The notes beneath the pieces were generated by a model, which was not told the origin of the DNA, ran no database searches, and worked only from the letters and a program-made list of their open reading frames with translations. Positions 54,062 through 62,868 of a stretch of DNA of 64,000 nt are shown in pieces; positions within the stretch are counted from its first letter, which is position 1; each line of letters begins with the position of its first letter. Source of the stretch: CAKOTZ01 sp964489885 (GTDB lineage Bacteria > Bacillota > Clostridia > TANB77 > CAG-508); contig CAZAZX010000002.1 of NCBI GenBank assembly GCA_964489885.1, positions 1-64,000 of the forward strand. The letters run 5' to 3'. The position numbers and the translations under genes are program-made.

Positions 54062-54137
54062 GCGGGAATAGCTCAGTTGATAGAGCGCTGCCTTGCCAAG
54101 GCAGAGGTCGCGGGTTTGAGCCCCGTTTCCCGCTCCA
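54062..54137 (+). tRNA. tRNA-Gly (anticodon GCC)
   Basis: 76 bases with encoded CCA. Acceptor GCGGGAA pairs with TTCCCGC; anticodon stem CTGCC/GGCAG encloses the seven-base loop TTGCCAA with anticodon GCC; T-arm GGGTTTGAGCCCC. It reads GGC and GGT. The anticodon loop has normal length, so this tRNA is not an obvious reader of four-base CGGN codons. Confidence 0.97.
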
Positions 54138-54184
54138 TTTTTTTTAGTACTATTTTATTAGATTTTGCATATAATTTAATATAC

Positions 54185-54259
54185 GGCGCCATAGCCAAGC
54201 GGTAAGGCACGAGTCTGCAAAACTCTGATTCATCGGTTCGATTCCGATTGGCGCCTCCA
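54185..54259 (+). tRNA. tRNA-Cys (anticodon GCA)
   Basis: 75 bases with encoded CCA. Acceptor GGCGCCA/TGGCGCC; anticodon stem GAGTC... with loop containing GCA; T-arm CGGTTCGATTCCG. It follows the tRNA-Gly by 47 bases, probably in one transcript. Confidence 0.95.
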
Positions 54260-54267
54260 GAATATAT

Positions 54268-54304
54268 AAAACCTCCTTAGGATATTTGCCCTAAGGAGGT
54301 TTTT
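54268..54304 (+). terminator. Terminator after the tRNAs
   Basis: AAACCTCCTTAGG pairs with CCTAAGGAGGTTT across ATATTTG, then TTAATT. Confidence 0.85.
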
Positions 54305-54588
54305 AATTGCAAAACAACAAGGTTCTGGGGAACCCACCAACGGATTTAGCATTGTGGATTGTTTTTAAAATTTAAAAATTAATATATAGGTAGAAAACAA
54401 TTTATACAAGAAATGTTAAAAACCTACGGAAATAAAGAAAAATAAGATAAAATTTACATAATATATTGAAAAAAAAACAAAAATGTAATATAATTGTTAA
54501 TGTATTGTGAGAATTTTGCAAAATAGTATTTCCGTAGGGGAAACTTTTAAATATGTTGTAATATGGGTAGATTCCCTAAAAAATGCTA
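54305..54588. other. Non-coding leader region with a distant inverted repeat
   Basis: No ORF. CCTACGGAAATA at 54423-54434 is repeated in inverted orientation as TATTTCCGTAGG at 54527-54538. The arms are about 90 bases apart with A/T-rich sequence between. A local block GGTTCTGGGGAACCC at about 54320 is self-complementary. It could hold binding sites or an unstable RNA structure before the large adhesin gene. Confidence 0.45.
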
Positions 54589-54616
54589 TTGACTAAAGAA
54601 GAAAATATAGTAAAAT
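54589..54616 (+). promoter_or_regulatory. Promoter of the adhesin gene
   Basis: TTGACT (54589-54594), 16 bases, TAAAAT (54611-54616), about 32 bases before the ATG. Confidence 0.55.
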
Positions 54617-54647
54617 AAAAATAGTTTAATTAAGGTAGGTAAAAAAT

Positions 54648-57600
54648 ATGAGACAAAGAAGTAAAGTTTTATTAGTATTTTTAATTGTGATAGCTTCAGT
54701 TTTAGTTTTGTCACAATCAAGTGTTAGAGCTGAAACAAAAGATTTGTCAATAGTTCAAAATCGTGAAGCCACAAATTTAGCTTACAGAATAAATATTGGG
54801 GGACAAGAAACTGACATTTGGAAAATTATTGAAGTAAAGAATAATCAAACAAATTTTGATAAATTCAGAAACAATATTTATTGTATAAGAGGTGGAGTTG
54901 GATTTGGAAATGGAGTAAATAATGCAATTACAACAAAAACTTATACATATGTGAGTGATATGAAAAACGTAGATTCTTCAAAAGATACTTCATTATTAAA
55001 AGAACTAAATGTTAATGTAAAAAATGTAAAAATGTGTACAGGAATTGACACATCAGATTCTAGCAAAATAAAACCAGTATATACTACAGTACCATACAAT
55101 AACTATAATGCAATTTTATGGTTATTTGATAATATGTATTTACCTAAATTAACAAAGTTAACAGATGAAGGAACGAGTTCATCTGTAATAGATGCAATGA
55201 AAAAAGAAATGAAAACTAATCTTTTAAAAGCAGCATTTAGTAAATATGAAGGATATGTTGATTTTTCAGAAGGTGCAAAACCTATTGAAGAACAATTAGA
55301 ATTAACAGATGATGATATTGAAGTTATTCAACAATTAGCTTTATGGCATTTTACAAACAATAAGGTTATTAATACTAATACAAACATTTCTAAATATGAT
55401 GTAGTTTCATATACAGATGATGGAACTGATAAAGATATGAAATATAATTTAAGAATTTTCAATAGTGGAAATTCAAAAGATTACTTATTAAATATTGGAA
55501 CAATTCAAACATCTTTAACACCTTCAAATTCTACATCATTTACAGGATTTGAACTTAGCTCATCAAGTGATAAACAAATAGAGGCAGAAATTTTATTTAC
55601 ATATTTAGTTCATAGTGCAATGCAAAATGCAAATAGCTATATAGCAACAATAGTAGATCCAATAAGCTTAGAAAATACAACATTAACTTTACAAACTCAA
55701 AATGAAAATAAATTAATAGGGCCATTTAGATTAAAATTAAATAATAGCAATATAGATTATACATTAACAGCACCAGTAATCAAAGATCAAGATGAAAATG
55801 AAATTACTAATTATTCAATAGCATATACTGAAGATGGACAAACAACAACTGTTATTGAAAGTAGTAAAATAACATCAGATGTTATGAAATCATTAATTGG
55901 AAAAGACTTTTATGTAGTATTACCAGCAAATTCAAAAACAACAGGAATAACATTAAGTTTAGAACAAAAATACTTTGATACAACTGCAACATTTTGGAAA
56001 GTTGATGGAGCAAACTTAGATGCTGAACAACCAATTGCTATAATTGATAAAAAACAAATTTCAAAAGAAATCAAAAAGGGAATCGATTCTAATTTTGATT
56101 TAGCATTAAGAAAATTTATAACAGCTGTAAATGGAAATGAATTAAAAACAGGAGATAAGTATACAAGAGAACCTAAATTTAATATCATAGATGGAAAATA
56201 TATTTATACACATCCTAAAGATGAAGCTCCAGTTTCAGTAGAAAGCGGAGATATTGTAACATATACATTACGTATATATAACGAAGGAACAGTTAATGGA
56301 TATGCTCAAGTTATAAGAGATGATATTCCTGATTACTTAAAATTCTTGCCTGACAATTCAATTAACAAGGAATATGGATGGCATGAAGCTACAGTTAATG
56401 GAAAAACTGTAATAGAAACAAATTATTTACAATATGATAAAGATGATTCAAAGCATACAACATTGTTAAAAGCCTTTGATAAAAAGAATATGTCAGAACC
56501 TAAATATTTAGACATTAAAGTTGCCTTTGAAGTAACTGCACCAAATTCATATAAAAAATTAGTAGTAAATACAGCAGAAATAGCTGATGACGCTGATGAA
56601 AATGGCAATCCTATTGATGATGTAGACTCTATACCAGGAAATGGAAATGAAGAAGGAAAAGATAAATATAACAATTTTAAAGAAGATGATATTGATAAGG
56701 AATATGTAAAGTTAAAAGAATTTGATTTAGCATTAAGAAAATTTATTACAGGTGTAAATGATACAACAATAGATTCAAGAATTCCACAAGTTAATATCGA
56801 TGCAAATGGTAAAATAACATATACACATCCAAAAACTCCAGTTACAGTTCATAATGGAGATAAAGTAATTTACACAATTAGAATATTTAATGAAGGTGAA
56901 ACTTCAGGATATGCTGATGAAATTACAGATTACATACCAGAAGGAACAGAATTTATAGTTGATGATCCATTAAATATTCAATATCGTTGGAAACTTGCAA
57001 GCGATTCTAAAACAATCACAACAGATTATCTTTCAAAAGTAAGAGATGATAATAATTTATTGAAAGCTTTTGGTGGAACAAAAGAAACTTTGGATTATAA
57101 AGATGTAAAAATTGCATTAAAAGTAACAGAACCAAATTCAACAACAAAGGATTATTTAGAAAACATTGCAGAAATTACAGAAGATAAAGATAAAAACGGA
57201 AATCCAGTTGATGATATAGATTCAACACCAAAAAATAAAGATGAAGAAACAAGAGATTCAGATGGCGGATTTAACGAAGATGATACAGATTTTGAAAGAA
57301 TTAAATTAGAAATATTTGATTTAGCATTAAGAAAATTCATAATAGCTGTTAATGGTAATGAAATTAAAAATGGTGACAAATATGATAGAGAGCCAAATCC
57401 AGTAATGACAGATGCAGGTAAATTCTCATATCGTCATAAGAAGGACGAATCACCAGTTTCAGTTCAAAATGGAGACGTTGTTACATATATAATCAGAGTA
57501 TATAACGAAGGAACAATAAACGGATATTGCCAAGTAGTATATGATGATGTTCCAGAAGGATTAGAATTTTTACCAAATAATGATATAAATGTGCAATATG

Positions 57601-59759
57601 GATGGAAATTATCAAATGATGGAAAATCTTTAACAACAGATTACCTATCAAGAGAAAAAGATGTTGGAAATATAATCAATGCGTTTGATGGAACAAAAAT
57701 GTCAACTCCAGATTATAAAGATGTAAAAATAGCATTTAAAGTAACAGAACCAAACAATTCTACAAGAATGGTAGTAAATACAGCAGAAATTGCAGAGGAT
57801 GCAGATGAAAACGGAAAACCAGTTGATGATATAGATTCAATACCAGGAAATAAAGATGAAGAAGGAAAAGACCAATATCATAACTTTAAAGAAGATGATA
57901 TTGATAAAGATTACTTAGTATTAAAACAATTTGATTTAGCATTAAGAAAATTCATAATAGCTGTTAATGGTAATGAAATTAAAAATGGTGACAAATATGA
58001 TAGAGAGCCAAATCCAGTAATGACAGATGCAGGTAAATTCTCATATCGTCATAAGAAGGACGAATCACCAGTTTCAGTTCAAAATGGAGACGTTGTTACA
58101 TATATAATCAGAGTATATAACGAAGGAACAATAAACGGATATTGCCAAGTAGTATATGATGATGTTCCAGAAGGATTAGAATTTTTACCAAATAATGATA
58201 TAAATGTGCAATATGGATGGAAATTATCAAATGATGGAAAATCTTTAACAACAGATTACCTATCAAGAGAAAAAGATGTTGGAAATATAATCAATGCGTT
58301 TGATGGAACAAAAATGTCAACTCCAGATTATAAAGATGTAAAAATAGCATTTAAAGTAACAGAACCAAACAATTCTACAAGAATGGTAGTAAATACAGCA
58401 GAAATTGCAGAGGATGCAGATGAAAACGGAAAACCAGTTGATGATATAGATTCAATACCAGGAAATAAAGATGAAGAAGGAAAAGACCAATATCATAACT
58501 TTAAAGAAGATGATATTGATAAAGATTACTTAGTATTAAAACAATTTGATTTAGCATTAAGAAAATTTATTACAGCTGTTAATGGTAATGAAATAACAAC
58601 AAGAATACCACAGCCAACATATAACCAAGAAAAAGGAAGATTCATTTATATTCATCCTAAGGATCCAATTTTAGTTGCAGATGGTAATGTTGTTACATAT
58701 ACAATAAGAGTATATAATGAAGGAACAATTGATGGATACGCACAAGTAATATATGATGATGTTCCACAAAACTTAGAATTTATTCCAGATAATGATATAA
58801 ATATGCAATATGGATGGAAATTATCAGAAGATGGAAAATCTTTAACAACAGATTACTTATCTAAAGAAAAAGCTGATGGAAATTTAATTGTTGCTTTTGA
58901 TAAAAATACAATGCAAACACCAGCTTATAAAGATGTAAAAATAGCATTCAAAGTTAATGGAAAGAATTTACCATCTGACAAAATACTAATTAATACAGCA
59001 GAAATTGCAGAAGATGCAGATAAAAATGGAAATCCAGTTGATGATATAGATTCAACACCAGGAAACAAAAACGAAGAAGGCAAAGATGAAAATCATAATT
59101 TTAAAGAAGATGATATTGATAAAGAATACGTAAAAGTTCAATACTTTGATTTATCATTACTAAAATGGGTTAGTAAGGTAATTACAACTGTTGATGGACA
59201 AACAACAGAAAGAGATACAGGACATACAGGTCTTGAAAATCCAGAACCTGTTGTTAAGGAAGAAATCAACAGAAAGAAATTAAATAGTACAACAGTTAAA
59301 TTTGGATATACAATTAAAATTACAAACGAAGGCGAAATAGCTGGATATGCAAAAGAAATAAGTGACTATATACCAGAAGGCCTAAGATTTGTAGCAGAAG
59401 ATAATCCAGGTTGGACAGAAGTAGATGGAAAGGTTACAACAGATTTATTGGCAAATACTTTATTACAACCAGGTGAAAGTGCAGAAGTTTACATTTTATT
59501 AACATGGATAAACAATAGTGAAAATATGGGAGTTAAAATCAACACAGCCGAAATTAGTAAAGACTATAATGAATATGGAGTTCCTGATATAGATTCAACA
59601 CCAAATAATAAAGTGCCTGGAGAAGACGATATTGATGATGCACCAGTTGCCTTATCAATTAGCACAGGTGGAAAAACAGTTATTTACTTTGGATTAATTG
59701 GATTGACTTTAGCATTAGTAATTGGTGGAGTTGTACTTATTAGAAAATATGTAATTTAA
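54648..59759 (+). CDS. Large cell-surface thioester adhesin with repeated DUF11-like/isopeptide-type domains
   Basis: 1703 residues. Signal peptide (about 1-28). The N-terminal domain (about 30-330) has Cys in IYCIRGGVGFG and Gln in IEVIQQLALWHF, the [Y/F]C...QxAxW layout of thioester domains, which form a Cys-Gln bond for covalent host or surface attachment. Six repeats follow from about 483, starting FDLALRKFI (or FDLSLLKWV in the last) and ending in EDDIDKEYV-type acidic segments; each has VTYTxRxYNEG. Repeats 3 and 4 are identical. A C-terminal membrane segment (TVIYFGLIGLTLALVIGG) anchors it; no LPxTG motif was seen. Monocistronic, with its own promoter and terminator. Confidence 0.85.
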   Translation: MRQRSKVLLVFLIVIASVLVLSQSSVRAETKDLSIVQNREATNLAYRINIGGQETDIWKIIEVKNNQTNFDKFRNNIYCIRGGVGFGNGVNNAITTKTYTYVSDMKNVDSSKDTSLLKELNVNVKNVKMCTGIDTSDSSKIKPVYTTVPYNNYNAILWLFDNMYLPKLTKLTDEGTSSSVIDAMKKEMKTNLLKAAFSKYEGYVDFSEGAKPIEEQLELTDDDIEVIQQLALWHFTNNKVINTNTNISKYDVVSYTDDGTDKDMKYNLRIFNSGNSKDYLLNIGTIQTSLTPSNSTSFTGFELSSSSDKQIEAEILFTYLVHSAMQNANSYIATIVDPISLENTTLTLQTQNENKLIGPFRLKLNNSNIDYTLTAPVIKDQDENEITNYSIAYTEDGQTTTVIESSKITSDVMKSLIGKDFYVVLPANSKTTGITLSLEQKYFDTTATFWKVDGANLDAEQPIAIIDKKQISKEIKKGIDSNFDLALRKFITAVNGNELKTGDKYTREPKFNIIDGKYIYTHPKDEAPVSVESGDIVTYTLRIYNEGTVNGYAQVIRDDIPDYLKFLPDNSINKEYGWHEATVNGKTVIETNYLQYDKDDSKHTTLLKAFDKKNMSEPKYLDIKVAFEVTAPNSYKKLVVNTAEIADDADENGNPIDDVDSIPGNGNEEGKDKYNNFKEDDIDKEYVKLKEFDLALRKFITGVNDTTIDSRIPQVNIDANGKITYTHPKTPVTVHNGDKVIYTIRIFNEGETSGYADEITDYIPEGTEFIVDDPLNIQYRWKLASDSKTITTDYLSKVRDDNNLLKAFGGTKETLDYKDVKIALKVTEPNSTTKDYLENIAEITEDKDKNGNPVDDIDSTPKNKDEETRDSDGGFNEDDTDFERIKLEIFDLALRKFIIAVNGNEIKNGDKYDREPNPVMTDAGKFSYRHKKDESPVSVQNGDVVTYIIRVYNEGTINGYCQVVYDDVPEGLEFLPNNDINVQYGWKLSNDGKSLTTDYLSREKDVGNIINAFDGTKMSTPDYKDVKIAFKVTEPNNSTRMVVNTAEIAEDADENGKPVDDIDSIPGNKDEEGKDQYHNFKEDDIDKDYLVLKQFDLALRKFIIAVNGNEIKNGDKYDREPNPVMTDAGKFSYRHKKDESPVSVQNGDVVTYIIRVYNEGTINGYCQVVYDDVPEGLEFLPNNDINVQYGWKLSNDGKSLTTDYLSREKDVGNIINAFDGTKMSTPDYKDVKIAFKVTEPNNSTRMVVNTAEIAEDADENGKPVDDIDSIPGNKDEEGKDQYHNFKEDDIDKDYLVLKQFDLALRKFITAVNGNEITTRIPQPTYNQEKGRFIYIHPKDPILVADGNVVTYTIRVYNEGTIDGYAQVIYDDVPQNLEFIPDNDINMQYGWKLSEDGKSLTTDYLSKEKADGNLIVAFDKNTMQTPAYKDVKIAFKVNGKNLPSDKILINTAEIAEDADKNGNPVDDIDSTPGNKNEEGKDENHNFKEDDIDKEYVKVQYFDLSLLKWVSKVITTVDGQTTERDTGHTGLENPEPVVKEEINRKKLNSTTVKFGYTIKITNEGEIAGYAKEISDYIPEGLRFVAEDNPGWTEVDGKVTTDLLANTLLQPGESAEVYILLTWINNSENMGVKINTAEISKDYNEYGVPDIDSTPNNKVPGEDDIDDAPVALSISTGGKTVIYFGLIGLTLALVIGGVVLIRKYVI
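57315..58544 (+). repeat. Two tandem 615-bp repeats, identical by eye
   Basis: 57315-57929 and 57930-58544, inside the adhesin gene, each encoding 205 residues. I compared the two by eye and saw no difference at base level, whereas other repeats in the gene differ. This indicates a recent tandem duplication or gene conversion. Confidence 0.85.
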
Positions 59760-59764
59760 GAGAA

Positions 59765-59806
59765 AAAGTGTGTCAATGTGAGTGTGTTCAATTGACACAC
59801 TTTCTT
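59765..59806 (+). terminator. Terminator after the adhesin gene
   Basis: AAAGTGTGTCAAT pairs exactly with ATTGACACACTTT across 13 bases, then CTTTTTC. Confidence 0.8.
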
Positions 59807-59817
59807 TTTCTTTTTTC

Positions 59818-59846
59818 TTTACAACAAAAAAACGTTATGATATAAT
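59818..59846 (+). promoter_or_regulatory. Promoter of the anchored Ig-like gene and GGDEF gene
   Basis: TTTACA (59818-59823), 17 bases, TATAAT (59841-59846). Confidence 0.6.
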
Positions 59847-59881
59847 CTTTTAATAAAACTTTATATAGGAGTGAGTATCAA

Positions 59882-60817
59882 ATGAATCAAATCCTGTATG
59901 TTGAAAAAAACAAAGGAAGAAAATCAAATAAACCTTTAGATATAAAAAAAGTAGTATTAGTTTTTTCTATTTTTCTTATAATTTTTGGAATTTCATTATG
60001 TTCTGTAGGAGCTTATTCAGTTGTAAGAAATAATAACTATAAAAAAACTATTGAAAATGCTGTACCTCAAATTTCTGTTGAGTTAGATGCAGATGGATAT
60101 TATATAGTAGTTTCACATATTAGAGAAATTGCTAATTTAACATATAATTGGAATGGAACTGAAGATATAAAAATTGATACAGCAAATAGAATGAAGATAA
60201 AAGAAAAAATAGAACCTCCAATAGGAAATAATATATGTAGCATATATGCAACTGATGTTAATGGAAAGGAAAATAAATTATCTAAGCAGATTACAGTTGA
60301 TAAAGATATACAAAAACCAAAGATTAATATAAGTGTAGATGGAAATTATTTAGCTATTGTGGCTACAGATGATTATGAACTTTCATATATAACTTATCGT
60401 TGGAATGATGAAGCAGAAGAAATTGTTCACCCAAATGGAAATGATAGTGCAAAAATTGAAACAAAGGTTGAAATTAGAAAAGGACAAAATACATTTACTA
60501 TTAGTGCAGTAGATTCTAACAACAATACATCAACAAGGTCACAGACTATCAATGGTGTAACTAAACCTACAGTTGAAGTATATGTTGATGGAGACAGTTT
60601 TGTTATTACAGCAAAACATGAAATAGCAGTTGAAAGAATAGAATATACATTAAATGGCAAAAAATATAGTATTCAAATAGAACCTGGGCCTATAATGCAA
60701 TATCGTCAAAAGATGGATATAGGAGTGAATAACTTATCAGTTCAAGCATATAGCACTAATGGAATACTTGGAACGTACGAAGGAAATTATACTTACACAC
60801 CAGCACCAGAAGGATAG
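59882..60817 (+). CDS. Anchored extracellular protein with repeated Ig-like segments
   Basis: 311 residues. Basic N-terminus, one membrane segment (about 23-45: VVLVFSIFLIIFGISLCSVG), then three similar ectodomain units of about 85 residues, each with a pattern like ISVELDADGYYIVVSHIREI, INISVDGNYLAIVATDDYEL and VEVYVDGDSFVITAKHEIAV followed by a YRWN or YTLNG strand. This is an Ig/bacterial cadherin-like design; family not named. It lies 20 bases before the GGDEF gene and is probably cotranscribed, perhaps as a surface output of c-di-GMP signalling (inference). Confidence 0.6.
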   Translation: MNQILYVEKNKGRKSNKPLDIKKVVLVFSIFLIIFGISLCSVGAYSVVRNNNYKKTIENAVPQISVELDADGYYIVVSHIREIANLTYNWNGTEDIKIDTANRMKIKEKIEPPIGNNICSIYATDVNGKENKLSKQITVDKDIQKPKINISVDGNYLAIVATDDYELSYITYRWNDEAEEIVHPNGNDSAKIETKVEIRKGQNTFTISAVDSNNNTSTRSQTINGVTKPTVEVYVDGDSFVITAKHEIAVERIEYTLNGKKYSIQIEPGPIMQYRQKMDIGVNNLSVQAYSTNGILGTYEGNYTYTPAPEG

Positions 60818-60837
60818 GATAAAAGGAGATAAAACTT

Positions 60838-61776
60838 ATGGTACAAGAAGTCTTTATAATAGATAATACTACAGAACTTTTAGAACAGATAAGAGAAATG
60901 TTTAAAACTGAAAAAGATTTTAAGATAAAGGGATTTAAAGATAACGAACTTGAATATGCATTAATTAATATACCATCATTGATAATTGTTAATGAAGACA
61001 CTATTAATATGGATGTTTTAGATATTTGTTCTAAAATAAAGGGAGATGACGATAATAACATAACTCCTGTAATTGTTTGCTCATCAAATAGAGATAAAAA
61101 CCATAGATTAGAGGTTTTAAAAAAGTCAATAGAGTATTATATAATAATGCCAATTGATAAAGATTATTTGTTTTATACAATAAAAAATATAGTAAGATTT
61201 ATGTATATAAATAGGAGGGTTAGTCCATTAACTGGTTTACCTGGAAATGTTCAGATTCACGCAGAATTAAAAAAGAGATTACTTAATAAAGAAGATTTTG
61301 CTGTATTGTATTTTGATTTAGATAACTTTAAAGCGTATAATGATGTTTATGGATTTTTAAAGGGTGATGAAATTATAAAATTTACTGCAAGAACAATCCT
61401 TGAATTTGTACATGCATCTGATTGCCCAAATTGTTTTGTTGGACACATAGGTGGAGATGATTTTGTAGCAATTGTTGATTCTGATAGTAATTACGAAAAA
61501 ATATGCCAAGATATTATAGCAAATTTTGATGCAAAAATTTTAGATTATTATTCCGAAGAAGATAGAGAAAGAGGATACTTAGAGGTAGCAAATAGGAGAA
61601 ATATAATTGAACAATTTCCACTTACTTCAATATCTATTGGAGTAGTAGATACAAAGGGAAGAGTATTGCACAATATACTTGAAATTGGTGAATTTGGTGC
61701 ACAGGTAAAGCACTTAGCAAAAACTACACCTGGAAGTACATATATAATTAATAAAAGAAGAGCTTTAAAAACTTAA
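60838..61776 (+). CDS. GGDEF-family protein with receiver-like N-terminus
   Basis: 312 residues. The N-terminal 120 residues look like a receiver fold (QEVFIIDNTTELLEQIREMF; PSLIIVNEDTINMDVLDICS; ITPVIVCSSNRDKNHRLEVL) with Asn-Glu-Asp where the phosphoacceptor Asp would be, so phosphorylation is doubtful. The GGDEF domain (about 135-310) has LTGLPGN, the metal-binding YFDLDNFKAYND and the active-site motif as GGDDF. It is a likely diguanylate cyclase. AAAGGAG before the ATG. It converges with the HD-GYP gene across a shared terminator. Confidence 0.85.
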   Translation: MVQEVFIIDNTTELLEQIREMFKTEKDFKIKGFKDNELEYALINIPSLIIVNEDTINMDVLDICSKIKGDDDNNITPVIVCSSNRDKNHRLEVLKKSIEYYIIMPIDKDYLFYTIKNIVRFMYINRRVSPLTGLPGNVQIHAELKKRLLNKEDFAVLYFDLDNFKAYNDVYGFLKGDEIIKFTARTILEFVHASDCPNCFVGHIGGDDFVAIVDSDSNYEKICQDIIANFDAKILDYYSEEDRERGYLEVANRRNIIEQFPLTSISIGVVDTKGRVLHNILEIGEFGAQVKHLAKTTPGSTYIINKRRALKT

Positions 61777-61808
61777 AAATGAGATGTTTTAGCATCTCAT
61801 TTTTTTTA
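61776..61808. terminator. Bidirectional terminator between GGDEF and HD-GYP genes
   Basis: AAAATGAGATG pairs with CATCTCATTTT across TTTTAG, with T-runs on both strands. Confidence 0.8.
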
Positions 61809-62713
61809 TTTTACTTATTTCATTATAAAGCGATTTTATATTTGCTTTTCTAATTTCTAGGGCATTTTTATATTCTTCTAAAACTGTTTTATAATTTTCT
61901 ATTGTTTCAGGTGGATCCAGGTATGCATTTATAGATTCTAAATAATAATTCTTATCTTTTTCAGATGTAAAATTTTGCATTTCCTCATACCATTTATCTA
62001 CTGTTTCAAGCCTTTTAATTTGTTTTTTTATATGGTCGACGTAATCGTATACACACGCAATTTCGTATTCAATATCTATTTTAACTATTTTCAAAAGAGC
62101 TCTTACTATTTTGGGATTCATTTTACTAACTGTTTTATCTTTTGCTTTTGGATCATTAACAGAAGGTTTTGTTTTATCTATCAATATTTTCAATGTGTCT
62201 GAAATATCTATGTGAGTTTTATATTGCCTTTTGCTTGTAATGGCATCATATTCATCTGCAACACGTATGATTTGTGCTTCTAATGGGAGTTCTTTATATG
62301 TTACTCCATTAGGATATCCGCGAACCATCTAAACCTTCATGGTGATATAAAGGACCAGCTGAATATGGTCTTAGCTTAGGGTTTTCTAAACACATTTTAT
62401 AACCTATGGTTGTATGAGTTTTCATTATTTCAAATTCTTCGTCCGTTAGTTTTGCAGGCTTTTGCAAAATACTTGGGGGTATGAATACTTTCCCTATATC
62501 GTGTATGTATGCACAATTTGCACAATAAACTGAAAATTTTTTATTTAAATGTAAGGTCTGGCATAATCTAATTGTTAAATCCCCAACATTCTCACAGTGT
62601 TTTCTAATAAATACGTCTAAGTTTGATAAGGTATTTAGTTGATATCGAATATCTTCATTCAAATTATATGACTTTAAATTTAATGGACTATAAAAATTAA
62701 AATTATCTGACAT
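61789..62713 (-). CDS. HD-GYP phosphodiesterase-like protein, read across one +1 shift
   Basis: Frame one (131 residues) has the first HD region: CENVGDLTIRLCQTLHLNKK, the metal motif AYIHDIGKVFIP, KTHTTIGYKM and HHEGLDGS. CGG (complement of 62318-62320) then breaks the frame inside the signature HHExxDGSGYP. Skipping C restores GYPNGVTYKELPLEAQIIRV and ADEYDAITSKRQYKTH. The joined protein has about 307 residues. The family splits c-di-GMP or related nucleotides, matching the adjacent GGDEF gene. Second-half frame runs to a stop at 61789, within the shared terminator. Confidence 0.87.
62318..62320 (-). other. CGG +1 shift site 7 (HD-GYP, minus strand)
   Basis: In-frame TCG CGG ATA on the minus strand; the signature DGSGYP resumes as TCG then GGA TAT CCT when the C (opposite 62320) is skipped. 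Confidence 0.85.
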
Positions 62714-62868
62714 TTTATCCTCCGTATAAATAAGTATATCTTTTTAAAAATTATAACATTTATTAAATATTTTGTATAGATTATTTTTGAAAGAATATAT
62801 ATAAATGTACGTATATTTCTAAGAACATTACGATATTTTAGATTTATGAAAGAATATAGGTGGGTTAA

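Noticed and set aside
54062..54137. The tRNA-Gly in the window as the reader of CGGN
   Set aside because: It has anticodon GCC in a normal seven-base loop, so it does not fit CGGA or a four-base codon.
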